Origin: Cymodocea nodosa
Lineage: Eukaryota; Streptophyta; Magnoliopsida; Alismatales; Cymodoceaceae
Direction of reading: 5' to 3'
DNA length: 64,000 nt
Assembly (NCBI GenBank): GCA_036874045.1
Contig: CM072341.1
Location: forward strand, 8,878,501-8,942,500
Part shown: positions 23,190 to 34,570 of the stretch, piece after piece
Numbering within the stretch: the stretch's first letter is position 1
Layout of the letters: the number at the start of each line of letters is the position of its first letter
Program-made: the position numbers and the translations under genes
Notes under the pieces: generated by a model
What the model was told of the DNA's origin: nothing
Databases searched by the model: none
What the model saw: the letters and a program-made list of their open reading frames with translations, nothing else

Positions 23190-25320
23190 TTAATCTCTAT
23201 GCCTAAGTTCATCTACTTCCTTCTGGAGTTTTTCTAATTGAAGTTCTAATTGATTAATCCTCTCTACAGCTCCTGTAATTTCTCCAAAAGGTACTGCTAG
23301 TTCTGTAGCTACAAAATTTCTGTATTCTTTCACTGAAATGGTTCTTGATCTGATCCTTTTTGATGTCCATTTAGTGAAATCAATACAGTCCACCATCAGT
23401 AGTGGAATCAAATCTCCATAAAATTATTTCTTCTTCACTATTTTCAGCTTGGAGATAAAAACTGTAGACCAATTTATTTGGATCTTATTTACAACTGCAT
23501 ACGTGGCCCATTTGACAAATTGACTTAATTCTATGTCATGGCCCTATAGTTGATAGACATTCTTAATTAGAATGTTAGCTACCATGTGTGTTTTACCATT
23601 TAAATGCTTCAATCTATTTAATAATGGCACACCAGGATTGATAGCTAAACAATCCTTAATTTGCTGCTCAGTCCATTTAACTGCAGTTGTATCTTCCAAA
23701 ATTTTTATTCCTTCATTCTTTAAACCAAATATGTTGTGGAGAAGCTCTGGTGTTATCTGTACATCAGCTTCCTCCACGTTTGAAATTAATCCTCCTTCTC
23801 TTTCTCTCAAATTTGCATAGAAACAGGGCACTAAATTTTCATATACTGCATGCCCTCTTTCTTGAGATAAAAATTGCAGTAGACCTTGAAATTCAAATAG
23901 ATCTTTGATTTCTTGCATTCCATCCCAATTTACTAGTCTACTATAAATAATATCGTAACCCCTTATTTCTTGGTATTTGGTATAAGCTTCCTAACTACAA
24001 AAATGTACTTCATTCAAAATTATTGTTTCAGTCGGGTCAGGAAGGTGACTTTGTTGCTCCTAAAGGGTTTGTACTTGTTCTTCCTCTAGCATAGGCTGCA
24101 TTTGGACATTCTCTTCAGATTCCTGAATTTTTGCTTTTGCTTCTGTCTGTGGTGGTGAGTCGGTAGAACTCTCAACTCTATCTTGAATTCTTTCCATAAT
24201 TTGCTAAAGAGTTTCTTGCTCTTTAGTGGAATCTGTGAAATTATTTTTGTCCAAATGGCTTCTTTCAGCCTCTTCATTTTCTGCTCTTTCTTCTTCCTCC
24301 TAACTACCAATCTGTTTTGTTACTGTACTTTCTGATTCTATAACAGATTGGGATGGAGTCACGAGCAATTCAGTTTCTGCCCTAATTTCTGTTTCTTCTT
24401 GTACAGGCTGCAAACTAATTTCAGCCTGATTTTTTTCTTTTCTTTGTTCCTCCTACTCCTCCTCAGATTCGGATAGCAGGTTAATAAAAATATGCTCCAC
24501 AGGCCCTGTAAAAATTGGTACTTCAAATTTAATTTCTTCATATTCAAGCACTTTTTCTTTTCCTTTCTTTTTTTCTGATTAGTTGTGCCTGTTCTTCCTC
24601 TTCATCTTCTGAAATTAAATCTACAAAAATAGGCTCTATAGGCCTTCGAGCCATAGGTATTGGCTCTTCCTGTTTAATTCTTCCAATAATTGCTGGTCTC
24701 GAAGGACCAGCTTCAGCTTCTTTTGCAACATATCTAACAGCAGTTCTGGCAGTAGCTTCTTAATGTTGTTCCACTTTAATTTTATATTGGGCTTTCAACT
24801 TTTCTACAACCCTCTTTTTGTATAGTGCATCAAACACTAGGTGTGCTTTAGCCACTACCAAATCTTCTGATTCTCCTTGGTTTTTTCCAACTTGAACCAG
24901 TTCTGCAAATTCTCTTATTTCTTCTTTAGTTGAAGGCCCCATCATTTTTGCTCATGCCAATGGCTTAAATGGTGGAACTGAAGGTCCAAACTATTGCTCC
25001 TCAGGAACAGGTCTTTCAGCAGTTGGTTCCTCCCGTTCTTCAGTTGCCTCTTCATTTTCTTTCCTTTCTTGCTCCTAGATCGCCCATTTAGCTCGTCTAC
25101 AGATTCGTCTTTTGAACCTGAGCTGGGACTTACGCTGGATTAATTCTAGGGCAACTTCATTACTTGGCCTTACTTGTCTTTCCTTGCTTACAACTACTTT
25201 TGTTGCTATTCTGATTCATGTTTCCATTATTTGAGGTATTTGTGTACTCATATCTACTAAATCTCTTCTAAACTTGAAAAGTTCTGATTCTACTGTTCTA
25301 GATTCTAAATGATTTACCGG
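23190..25320 (-). pseudogene. Envelope-like ORF of the reverse insert (decayed)
   Basis: Read on the minus strand, an acidic Glu/Lys-rich first half (24945 down to about 24060, many stops) is followed by a domain at about 23990-23544 containing YTKYQEIRGYDIIYSRLVNW, MQEIKDLFEFQGLLQFL, CFYANLREREGG and IFGLKNEGIKI. The SIRE-A ORF has the same pattern (MEIRDLFEYQGLIQFL, VFYSNLVKNE, VLGLKNEG). The domain resembles the 'putative plant transposon protein' family found beside plant retroelements. A short coiled coil (INQLELQLEKLQKEVDELRHRD) ends the ORF at 23190, where SIRE-A has a Gln-rich tail. Stops and frame changes throughout. Function unknown. Confidence 0.65.
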
Positions 25321-25405
25321 ATAATACCCTTAAAACCCTAAGTTTTAGTTTAAATAAGCCCTAAGTTTAGGCGGGTAATCGGGTCATTTCCTGAACCAAC
25401 TATTA

Positions 25406-26503
25406 TTTTTGGTATTTTTGTTTTAATATGAATATGGAAATGGGCGATAGGTGAAATGTAAAGTAATCTCACTTGACAGTAAATACTTCTGACACTACTT
25501 GCAACGCGATTACACCACTAAAAATTAAACCACTTACAATCCTGTCTCCTCTCCCTATAGAATCGTGAGTCTAGAATTGCAAGATGATCTCCTCTTCAAC
25601 ATACAGGCATCAACCCGAACCCAAGGCTAAAAGCTTTACGATCTCCTGAAATATGAGTCGGCACTTGGTGAAAATGGCTTCCCTTCCCGCGACATGATCA
25701 CTCCTCACAGTGGTTGTCAAGCACTGTGTTTGGCTCGGAATCGACCCGACATCAGGCAAGTATCTTCACAGACCTCTGATGGTTGGTGATTATGGTGGTG
25801 GTAATGATGGTTGGTGTGATACTTCGGAGAATCGCCGATACTGTCTGCAGAAAGCTCGGTGCTCCTCCTCTGTATACACTGGTCGTCCATCAATCACACC
25901 CTTCTTCTTTTTTTCTTCTTTTCTTTTATATTTCTTCAGTAGTAACTGCTTCTACTTGAATGATCAGTAGGATTTCCTTTATTCATATTAACGGCGATGA
26001 TTTCTTTTCCCTACGCGATTGAATTCCTGCGTGATACGTGCAAACGTGGTTTTTCCTTCCAACTGTTCTGTTTCTGCAACCGCTATAGTGGCATATTAGA
26101 AAATATATAGTCCGTGGAGTTACAGATAACTCAACGGACTTTCTTCGTTGATTTAACTATAAAACACGTGCATAATTTTAACTATCCGATGCTTAGGTGC
26201 ATTTCGAATACTTATAAACTTAACTATCAGATGCTCAGATGCATTTCGGATACTTACAAATAATTCACTAATATATAACTTAAGTAAATCTACCAGATCT
26301 CAACACATGTCAGCAGCAGTTTAATCATAAAATAACATTTCGGAGAGTTACAAGTCTAACTACCCGATGCTTAGATGCATTTCGGATAGTTACAACTAAC
26401 TCACCGATTCAGTAATAAACAAATGTTTTTATAATAAGAATTTTACCATGTGCAAAAATAACAACTTAAGTTTATAGTGCTAACCTAACGTGTTGCCTTA
26501 GTG
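25406..26503 (-). repeat. Direct repeat, copy 2 (longer)
   Basis: Second copy of the 21146-21985 repeat, with an extra block at about 25617-25889 that copy 1 lacks. Beyond 26503, inverted SIRE LTR sequence continues to about 26720 (ACACATTAACTTAATGTTTA), which copy 1 does not have. Confidence 0.7.
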
Positions 26504-27063
26504 TTCAATATAGCAACTCAATGCGTTTAGTTATGTTAACTTAACGAGTTCGTCTCTTCTTTTACTCACTAACTTAACGAGTTATCAAAACATGCACTGT
26601 TCATGATACAGAAGATATAACTTTAAAACATATCATGCTTTTCAATAAAAACACACATTAACTTAATGTTTAGCTAAATGAGAAATTAATGCAACGAAAC
26701 GACTAGTTGTTAACTTTAGGAAACTTTCAAAACATAACTGCTCGACAATTTAAACATAACTATCTGATACATATTCGGTCTGTTAAACATAATTGTCTAA
26801 ATTTGTTCGGTATGTTAAACATAAATGTCCGAAATATCAAAAAATTCGGATACTTAAGAATTTCACAGCCTACAACTTACCGATAGTTCATAAATGTACT
26901 AAATTAACATTAATTCCCCCAAATTAAGCAGATTCTTCAATTAAAGCATATAATAGTGCAATTATAACATAATAGCTTAATTCATATATGATAAGCTAAA
27001 TATTGTGCAATTAACCATCATTTAACCGTTAATAATATGCACTTTTTCATTCTAAACAAACCA

Positions 27064-28332
27064 CAATTAGAGTTAAATACATTTTATCTACACCACTTGA
27101 AGAGCAGTGCACAACAGGTATGCGCTAACATTTTTTTACTTATTCTTATTGTTGAAACAATCCTTTCTACATTAAGGACAATGCAGGAACTAAGTGCGGG
27201 GGGAGGAGAAAGTAAAAAAATGTTTTTAGGGTGCATACTACATCAATGAAATTGAAAATTTTCCAAATGTAAGTTTCTTTCACAAGCATGTTGGTGGTAA
27301 GTTTGAAAATCTGTTCTATATGTTGCATGCCACCATGTTTTATATGTATCCATGGTAAGAACTTGCATGTCAATTTTTTTTTTTTGGAAATAGCTTTGTT
27401 AGTTTAATTTTGATTTTGAATTATTGCATCTTAGCCTTACCAGCATGCTACTCAATCTCCATTGTATGCTCTTAAGGTTAAGATCATTAATTCTTTATTA
27501 GTTTTAGCTTTGTTTTTATTTGAACTTAATTTCTTTTTGTGGCATGTTGAATTTTCCTTAGTAATGTTCTTTCCTTATGATGTCTTACACTTAGAGCTGA
27601 GCTTATCTTTAAGGTGAGGATAGGAATATGCATTTGAGATGCCAACCATAGTTTCTTACTTATAACATATACACATTCTTGCACTAGACTCTTAATCATG
27701 TGGTATCTAGAGGACTCTTCTTATGACATGAATCTTGAGGAGTGGCTTAAGACATCTTTCCAATAAGTTGTCCCATGAGAAGGGTAGATATATGAATTTG
27801 GGAATAAGGTTTGATACCCGTTCTCATAAGGTTGCTGGGGACGAAGGCTAAGTAACCTCTTAGTCTTCATGTGTAAACCCTTTATGGAAAAAAAAAAAAA
27901 AAGAGAAAGAAAGAAAAAAAGAAGAAGAAGTTGTTCTATAGAATGAATAAAGAAAATACTTTTATAGAATCAAAAAGAAGAAAAACTCAATTGAAAATAA
28001 AGGGGCAATGTACTAGAGGATAGAAGCCTAAAGAAACCTTCATGTATTCTTGGATTAAGTGAGATGAACCTAGGTGCTATTGATTATGGGTCTAAGCACT
28101 TTGCACTTAATAGTATCTTAAAAACTTATTTTCCTTAGGTTGGCATTAGATGTCTATTCTAAATTCCTCACCATTACAGGAACTCAGCTTGTGAGTGGAG
28201 ATTATCTATAAGTATTGTTGCATTACTTGGCGAGAATTTGATTTGCCTTAATTTTCTTTATTGTGTTTGTTTGTTTCAAGGGGTTCCTTAATCTTTTCTT
28301 CTTTAAATTTTGCTAGAGGACTAGCAAAGTCT
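27064..28332 (+). other. Athila 3' noncoding region
   Basis: About 1.3 kb without a supported gene, continuing the Athila element after the insert. Holds an internal polypurine-like GTGCGGGGGGAGGAG at about 27196, an A/AG-rich tract at about 27887-27930, and a region of plain AT-rich sequence. Long noncoding 3' regions are usual in Athila. No envelope-like ORF is visible. Confidence 0.6.
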
Positions 28333-28345
28333 AAGTGTGGGGGGG
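28333..28345 (+). other. Athila polypurine tract
   Basis: AAGTGTGGGGGGG directly precedes the TGTTCAAG start of the 3' LTR, the expected place for plus-strand priming. Confidence 0.85.
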
Positions 28346-29885
28346 TGTTCAAGCTTTAATTTTGCCCAATTTTAATGAATTTTATAAGTAATTTTGCATG
28401 ATATTATCTATCTATGGTGGATAAATGATATTAATTATGGGTAATATAAGTTTTGAAATATAGTGCAATATAGAAATTTAATTAACAAGTGCATCCCCCA
28501 TTAGATATAATTTTACATGGAACACATTGATTTATTTTGAATGTCCTATGTTGGCTAACGTCTCTTGGAGTTCAACTTCCATTAATTGTAGGTAACATAC
28601 ATATGGGAGGAGCTTAATGTAAAAGACCAAAGAAGATGTAAAGAATCAAAAGTTGGTGGACTAAACTTTAAAGAAGAGGGCATGCCAACACCTTATTGGC
28701 CCTCCTAGATCTATGGCATCTTATTGGCTTGGTGATAAAACCAAGGTGCCACATCAAAGAGAGAGAAGACACAACAACATAAATACAAGGGGAGAGGAAT
28801 TTCAGCCAACAACTTGGGGTGCTTCCAACGAGAGAATACCAGAGGAGAAGAAGCTTGGAGGTGAGGCTTGTGCTTCCAACGAGAGACCATCCATTAATGC
28901 TATTCACCATTCCAAGGGCTAAGGAGAAGACATCCAAGCTTGGAGGTGAGGTTGCTGCCAAGTTCCATTGAATTCAAAGCTCTAGAGAAGAAGAGAAGAA
29001 GCTCCTAAGGTAGTGACAGCCCTTAGAGTTTATTATTTTCTTGTATAGAAGGAAGAATTGATGAGAAATGGTGGTGAACATCTCAATTATATGTCTTCTT
29101 AGCTAGATAGAGTTCCAATGAATGTATATGAATGTTTAGTTCTTCTTTTCAACTTCTAATTTGCATCCTCTATTCACGTGTATTGTTGGGGCTATTGGTG
29201 GGGCTTTCACATGAGTGAATGACACTCAACAATGGTGGCTTGGCGCATTTGAGTAGAAGGTGTGAATTGAAAGAAGAAGAAAATAAGTGTTGATGTTCAT
29301 ATGAATGAAGAACCTATCATTTATCTCTAGTTGTTAATTTTAATTTCAATAGTTAATTGAGTTTGTTATATCTTATATTGATCACATTTTATCCAAATCA
29401 ATCTCCAAAAAGAATTTCTAATGCAAGTAGTATAGTATAGTTTAGCTAGATTAGCAAATAGCATAGTTGCATGCATTTAGTATAAATTAGAATAGAGTAG
29501 CATAGTCTATTGAACTTTCTTATTTTATTTTTCTTTCCTTAATTTTTATGCATTGATATCACTTCTAAAATCACGTGGAATTTGTGTGGATTTTATACTT
29601 GAATGGCTTGATAGATTTACAAGTAAAGAAATTGATTCACATCACCATTTTTCACTACACATTGCCTTGAAACTGCATGATTTGTGAGCTTGTGTTAATT
29701 TTGATTATTCTACATTCACATGTCATTAATTTACTGAAGTATACCTAAGAGCTTGAAGAACAAGTTGAGTAATAATTGATTAAGTCATAAACACAATCCT
29801 TGTGGAAGAATGACCTGTATTTGCCATGTACACTAAAAGAACTATGCACTTGCAGTAAAGCTTGAGCTAAAAATATAGCTCAACA
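28346..29885 (+). repeat. Athila 3' LTR
   Basis: Matches 12400-13938 end to end. It is followed at once by TACAT (29886-29890), the second copy of the target duplication, and then by the resumed SIRE-A envelope-like frame. Confidence 0.93.
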
Positions 29886-29890
29886 TACAT

Positions 29891-31875
29891 CAACTAGAAT
29901 TCCTCAAATACCAATAAATGGTACAAGACTACATGCATTTAAGGAAGAACATGAATCAGCTATCCCTACCCCTTTATATTCAAAACAAGTAGAATCAAAT
30001 ATTGTTGTAGATAAAAGAAAAGTTGATAGTCTTCGAAAGGCTATAGCAATAGAAAGTGCCTTTGAAGAATTAAAGCAGAAAAATTTTATGGAGCAATTTG
30101 AAAAGAAAACAGCAATACTTGAAGAGGAGAAACAAAAATGTTATAGAAGAAGAAAAGTCAGAAAAATTATGTCTACAGAGATAAAGTCTATTGGACAAGG
30201 ACAATCAGATGAAAATTTATTTCCAAAGGACAATGTATGTCTAGACATTGTACCTTATTGTGCATCTGATAAACCCATCAGTTCTGAGCATACTGAAACT
30301 GATGATGATAATGAGACTTTATTTTCTCTTACTAGAAAGCTTGAGAAGAAATACAAGTTAAATATGAGCTCAAGTTTTTCTATTAGTACAAGTCCTGATG
30401 ATGCAGAAATTGAAACATTAGAGCATCAAGCAACTCACATTGAACAAGTTATTGTAGATATAATTGACAATGTTGAGGCAGTAACTAGTTTACAAGCTAA
30501 ATTATTTAGAGTAGTAGATATTGACAATGTTAAGACTCTAGAAGAGCTAAACGTTAACCAGCCTTCTTCAGAATCTATAGAACCAAAGTTTGAGAATTCA
30601 CAACATGTATTAATGGAAATATTTGTTGAACAAAATGAACAATTACAGACAGATACATCGGTTGTAGAATTTATGGAAACATTGAACTCTGATCATTCTA
30701 TAGAGACTGAACTAATTAATGTAGAGCATATTGAAAATATTCCTAACATTGTTGAAGCTGAAGAATCAAGCTTACCTGAGCAGCTTCAAGATAATATTTT
30801 GATAGAGAAACAAAATGACATTCATTTTGAAGAAGAGGTTCCTAAAGATGAAATAAATTCAGAATCACGGTTTTAGGTACCACCTTCTTTATGTACAGTA
30901 TTACAAATTCAAGGTAATTCAATTCAATTCATTTTAGATCTGAAGAAGCATTGCAAAAATATAATAATCTGATTACATGTCAGATTCTACATGCTCGACC
31001 AATAAAATTCAGAAATTTGATGGAAATAAGAGATCTATTTGAGTATCAAGGACTCATTCAATTCTTGCCAGTTGGAATGAAATGGAAGCAATACACAGAG
31101 CTTATTGTAGTTTTTTATAGCAATCTGGTCAAGAATGAAAATTTTTTGAAAACTGAAATAAATCAACAGGAGTTTATATTGTCTCTTGAGTTAATTTTTG
31201 AAGTTTTGGGATTAAAGAATGAAGGTGTTGTTTTTACAAACAAATTTGACATGATTAGACAATTGGAATGGGACATTTAATCTTTATCAAAAATTCCAGA
31301 TGTATATTCTGAAATGAGATTAATGGAAAATATGAATGTAGAGCCAAAGTTCATTGCAAATATATTGCATGCAAATTTATTTCAGAGAGTTGGACACAAT
31401 ATGGAAGTAAGCAGAAGCTATTTATATGCAACTTATGGTCTGCTAAATAGAATTCAAATCAATTGGTTTGATGTTTTTACTTCTCAACTACAGCATGAGT
31501 TCAAAGTTATTTTATGGTGATGCTGTATGTAGAATCCTTGCAAGCCAATTGAATTTATCCGACTAGCCCTTTGAAACTAAAGGCATGAGAGCATTTAGTA
31601 TAAAAGGTTTGCAAAAATACCAAGCCATGCATAACACTCAACTACAACAACAACAACCTGACTGTATAGAACATATACAACCACAACAACAACAACAACC
31701 TAACTGTACAGAACATATACAACCACAACAACAAAGCTATTCAGTTCAAGCAGAATAGCAAACCCAGCTACCTCCTAACTTAGATGCAATGCTTAACGAC
31801 ATCAGAAATGATATTAGGCATCTAGGAGATAAAATTTGTAATGCTATAAGTGATATACTTAGGAGGGGTCGGTAA
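29891..31875 (+). pseudogene. SIRE-A envelope-like ORF, 3' part
   Basis: Continues the frame from 12399. A long acidic, Glu-rich region (30088-30876, coiled-coil-like) ends at TAG 30874-30876. After a frameshift in about 30877-30940 the domain EEALQKYNNLI...MEIRDLFEYQGLIQFL...VFYSNLV...VLGLKNEG follows (30940-31280), then MRLMENMNVE, RIQINWFDVF, a second frameshift near 31500, a stop shared with the SIRE-0 copy, a Gln-rich tract (31640-31760), and the end DIRHLGDKICNAISDILRRGR with TAA 31873-31875. Same domain as in 23544-23990 on the minus strand. No clear membrane segment or signal peptide, so a viral-type envelope function is not supported by sequence. Confidence 0.8.
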
Positions 31876-32350
31876 CTGTTTTTGTTTGTATCTGGATACA
31901 AAATGTAATATTTGTATTCCTTGTTTGATTCATTGAATAATACATTTTTCTGTAAATGTATTCAATTCTTATTCTTGTTTATAGAAATCGTTGCTGTAAA
32001 TATATCTCTTACTATATATATTCTCTATAATTATCTTTTTGATTAATGACAAAAAGGGGGAGAAAGGTTATAAAAAGATGATTATGATTTTAATTGCATA
32101 TAGTATAAAGGGAGATGATATTTATGGTTATTGTAATCTGACAAATGATAATTAGAAAACTAATACTTATATAATTATTAACATCTGAAAATTTTAATTC
32201 TGAGAGGTGAAATTTACACAAACAATAGAAATAAGCTTAAGTGAACTTAAGTTAACAAACTTGTTTGTTGAATTAAAAGTTAACCCAACGAAGGTGTTTT
32301 GTTGAGTTAAATATATTTCATAATTGATTTAATATGATTTTGTCATCATC
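31876..32350 (+). other. SIRE-A 3' noncoding region
   Basis: About 475 bp of AT-rich sequence between the extra ORF and the polypurine tract. Contains an earlier polypurine-like AAAAAGGGGGAGAAAGG at about 32051. No gene. Confidence 0.65.
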
Positions 32351-32364
32351 AAAAAGGGGGAGAT
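32351..32364 (+). other. SIRE-A polypurine tract
   Basis: AAAAAGGGGGAGAT immediately before the TGTTGAG of the 3' LTR. The same tract precedes the SIRE-0 3' LTR at 34557-34570. Confidence 0.88.
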
Positions 32365-34050
32365 TGTTGAGTATTTTGTTTTGATGATGTGTGCTAAATG
32401 AAAATAATCATATTTGCTCAATTACTATTGCTTGTGAAAAGAAATTAAAATCATCAATTAATACAGAAAAAGTTTACTGATATAAATAATTGTTTGTATT
32501 GGATCTGAAATTATACTAAGTTAATAACTAGTCATTTCGTTGCATTAATTTCTTATTTAACTAAATGTTAAGTTAACGTGTGTTTTTATTGAAAAACATG
32601 ATATATTTTAAAGTTATATTTTTTGTATCATGTACAGTGCACGTTTAGACAACTCGTTAAGTTAGAGTGTTACTTGTATAGAGGTCACGTGAGAACTCGT
32701 TAAGTTAGAGGCTTAAAGGTTAAAATAGGTCACGTGAGAACTCGTTAAGTTAATGAGTAAAAGAAGAGACGAACTTGTTAAGTTAGTGTTATACACATGG
32801 TGAAATTATAAGTTACGAATGTTATATTGTATCACGTGAGGTGCACATGTTTAACTCGTTAAGTTAACATAACTAAACACGTTGAGTTGCTATATTGAAT
32901 ACTAAGGCAATGCGTTAGGTTAGCGTTATAAACTTAAGTTGTTATTTTTGCACGTGGAAAAATTCTTATTATAAAAACATTTGTTTATCACTGGTTCATT
33001 GAGTTATCATAACACAACGGAGATGGTTCGTTGAGTTAGCATAACACCACAGACTTAGTTCGTTGAGTTAACTATAGTACTAGTCATGTGAATTGGCACA
33101 TGAGGAACTCGTTAAGTTAGAAATGTTAAGTTATATATATACTTGTGTTACTCATTTAGTTAACATTAAAGTAACGATTTCTTATTACACTAATGAAAAA
33201 AAAAAAAAAAAATTTGGACGAGAAAGTTTATTTTGCAGGAAATTTTTCAAAGATCCAAGATTAATGATTAAAGAAAATTCGAAATGTAAACGTAGATTAG
33301 AATATGTGTATTTCGATGAAGGAAAAAGAAAAGACGTGAAGAAGTGGAAAACTAGTAGTGATTAAATGTGGAGGATATGCATGAAATGAATATACAGTAT
33401 AAAAGGCATAGAATTCTCATTGATCAAATTATCCTTGCACACAAAACTAAAAATCTTTTCAAGGATCAAACTATCCCTACACATCAAACGAAAAATCTTT
33501 TCAAGGATCAAAAACACCTCTTCGGAGAAAATCTCTTAAGTAGAAGAAAATTCAGTGAAGCATAAAAAGGTAAGATATATGTCACTAAAGATTTGAAGTA
33601 TCAGGTGGAAGCAAATTCAGTGAAGCAGAAAAGGTAAGATTTACGTCATTAAAGATTTAAAGTATCAAAAGAAAGTAAATTCGGTGAAGCATAAAAAGAC
33701 AAGATATTCGTCACTGAAGAATTGCTGAAGAAGAAAGAGAAGAAGAAGAAGAAGAAAGAGAAGAAGAAGAAGAAAGAGAAGAAGAAGAAGAAGAAATGTT
33801 TTAAATTCCGCAAATTAGTTTTCTCTGTTTGTAGTTATGAAATTGTTTAGAAGATACATGGTATCGAGATAAAATTGTATCTACATTTTCTGAGGAGAAT
33901 TGAATTGTATATTGTAATTGAAACCTTAAATAAAAATGATTTTATGAAAACAATGTCTCGACTTGTTTTTGAGTTTTAAAGTTTTAATTATATTCAAAAA
34001 TATTGAAATACATAATTCACCCCCCTCTTGTGTAGCCATACGATCCTACA
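32365..34050 (+). repeat. SIRE-A 3' LTR
   Basis: Uninterrupted 1686-bp LTR, TGTTGAG to CCTACA. Shows the empty target (about 32787-32801) of the solo LTR at 2100-3699. TATA box at 33398. The GAA-rich microsatellite at about 33719-33796 is longer than in the 5' LTR. Followed by the CTATT duplication. Confidence 0.93.
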
Positions 34051-34055
34051 CTATT

Positions 34056-34570
34056 AGTGATATCATTAGGAGAAATAGATAAATGTATTGTCATTTGTCT
34101 GTTTACTTGTTTTTGAATACAAAATGTAATGCTTGTATTTATTGTTTGATTATTTGAACAATACATTTTTCTGTAAATGATTTAATTCTTATTAATGTTT
34201 ATAGAAAATTTAATTGTAAATGTGTCTCTCGGATTTTTATATTATGTAATCATCTTTTTGATTAATGATAAAAAGGAGGAGATGATTATGAGTTTAAATA
34301 CATATATATATTAAAAAGTGAGATGATTATGAGTTTAAATACATATATATATTAAAAAGGGGAGATGATTATGTAATTGTTGAAATTTTTCTGGAAGTTT
34401 TACTTTTGAGAGGTAAATTTTACACAAATAACAGAAATAAGCTTAAGTGAACTTAAGTCAACAAAATTGTTTATTGAATTAAAACTTAACCCAATGGAGG
34501 TGCTTTGTTGAGTTAAACATATTTCATAATTGATTTAATATAGTTTTGTCATCATCAAAAAGGGGGAGAT
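34056..34570 (+). other. SIRE-0 3' noncoding region
   Basis: Resumes SIRE-0 after the SIRE-A insertion (AGTGATATCATTAGGAG follows ACTATT as in SIRE-A 31848). It holds a 41-bp tandem duplication at 34279-34360 (GAGATGATTATGAG units) and ends in the polypurine tract at 34557-34570. Confidence 0.75.

Larger units (their letters stand above)
20575..27063 (-). mobile_element. Reverse-oriented, rearranged SIRE-related element inside Athila
   Basis: From 20575 the sequence reads like an inverted, diverged LTR end (ACTGCAAGTGCAC...GTACAGGTC, compare 2131-2185). It contains, inverted, a SIRE-like LTR start (26720 down to 26500), a decayed envelope-like ORF (23190-25320), the SIRE pol-env spacer block (22370-22560), and two copies of a 0.85-1.1-kb repeat. 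CAATT occurs at 20570-20574 and 27064-27068 with TG/CA ends, a possible target duplication. No gag, RT or integrase is visible and the order of blocks differs from SIRE-A, so this is a non-autonomous or rearranged relative. Outer limits are tentative. Confidence 0.55.
12400..29885 (+). mobile_element. Athila-lineage Ty3/gypsy retrotransposon with pol before gag
   Basis: LTRs 12400-13938 and 28346-29885 (1539 and 1540 bp, TGTTCAAG...CTCAACA, roughly 97% alike over the first 300 bases by eye) are flanked by TACAT at 12395-12399 and 29886-29890. Internal order: tRNA-Asp primer site, pol (protease-RT-RNase H-integrase), 309-bp spacer, gag, reverse-oriented insert (20575-27063), long noncoding 3' region, polypurine tract. 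The RT sequence (RVCIDYRKLN, FMDD) and the primer site fit the Athila lineage. Athila elements normally place gag before protease, so this internal order is abnormal. Minus the insert the element is about 11 kb, a usual Athila size. Confidence 0.93.
1671..34050 (+). mobile_element. SIRE-A: full-length Ty1/copia SIRE-lineage retrotransposon, nested
   Basis: Both LTRs begin TGTTGAG and end CCTACA, are flanked by a CTATT target duplication (1666-1670 and 34051-34055), and enclose in order: a mutated tRNA-Met primer site, gag, protease, integrase, RT, RNase H, a 1.6-kb spacer, an envelope-like ORF, and the polypurine tract. The pol order PR-INT-RT-RH is copia. The long coiled-coil gag and the downstream extra ORF fit the SIRE/Maximus lineage. 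Two later inserts (solo LTR 2100-3699; Athila 12400-29885) expand it to 32.4 kb; without them and their duplicated target bases it is about 13.3 kb. LTRs are roughly 96% alike over the first 300 bases by eye, so it is not very recent. All ORFs are broken. Confidence 0.93.

Noticed and set aside
27185-27215. GTGCGGGGGGAGGAG as an LTR boundary polypurine tract
   Set aside because: Not followed by TGTTCAAG. The true tract is at 28333-28345.
29891-31875. Extra SIRE ORF as a true viral envelope glycoprotein
   Set aside because: No signal peptide, transmembrane segment or cysteine pattern seen. The domain resembles a cytosolic or nuclear plant transposon-associated family.
32045-32070. Second AAAAAGGGGGAGA-like tract in SIRE-A
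   Set aside because: Not next to the LTR. Possibly a central-type purine tract, but nothing else supports it.
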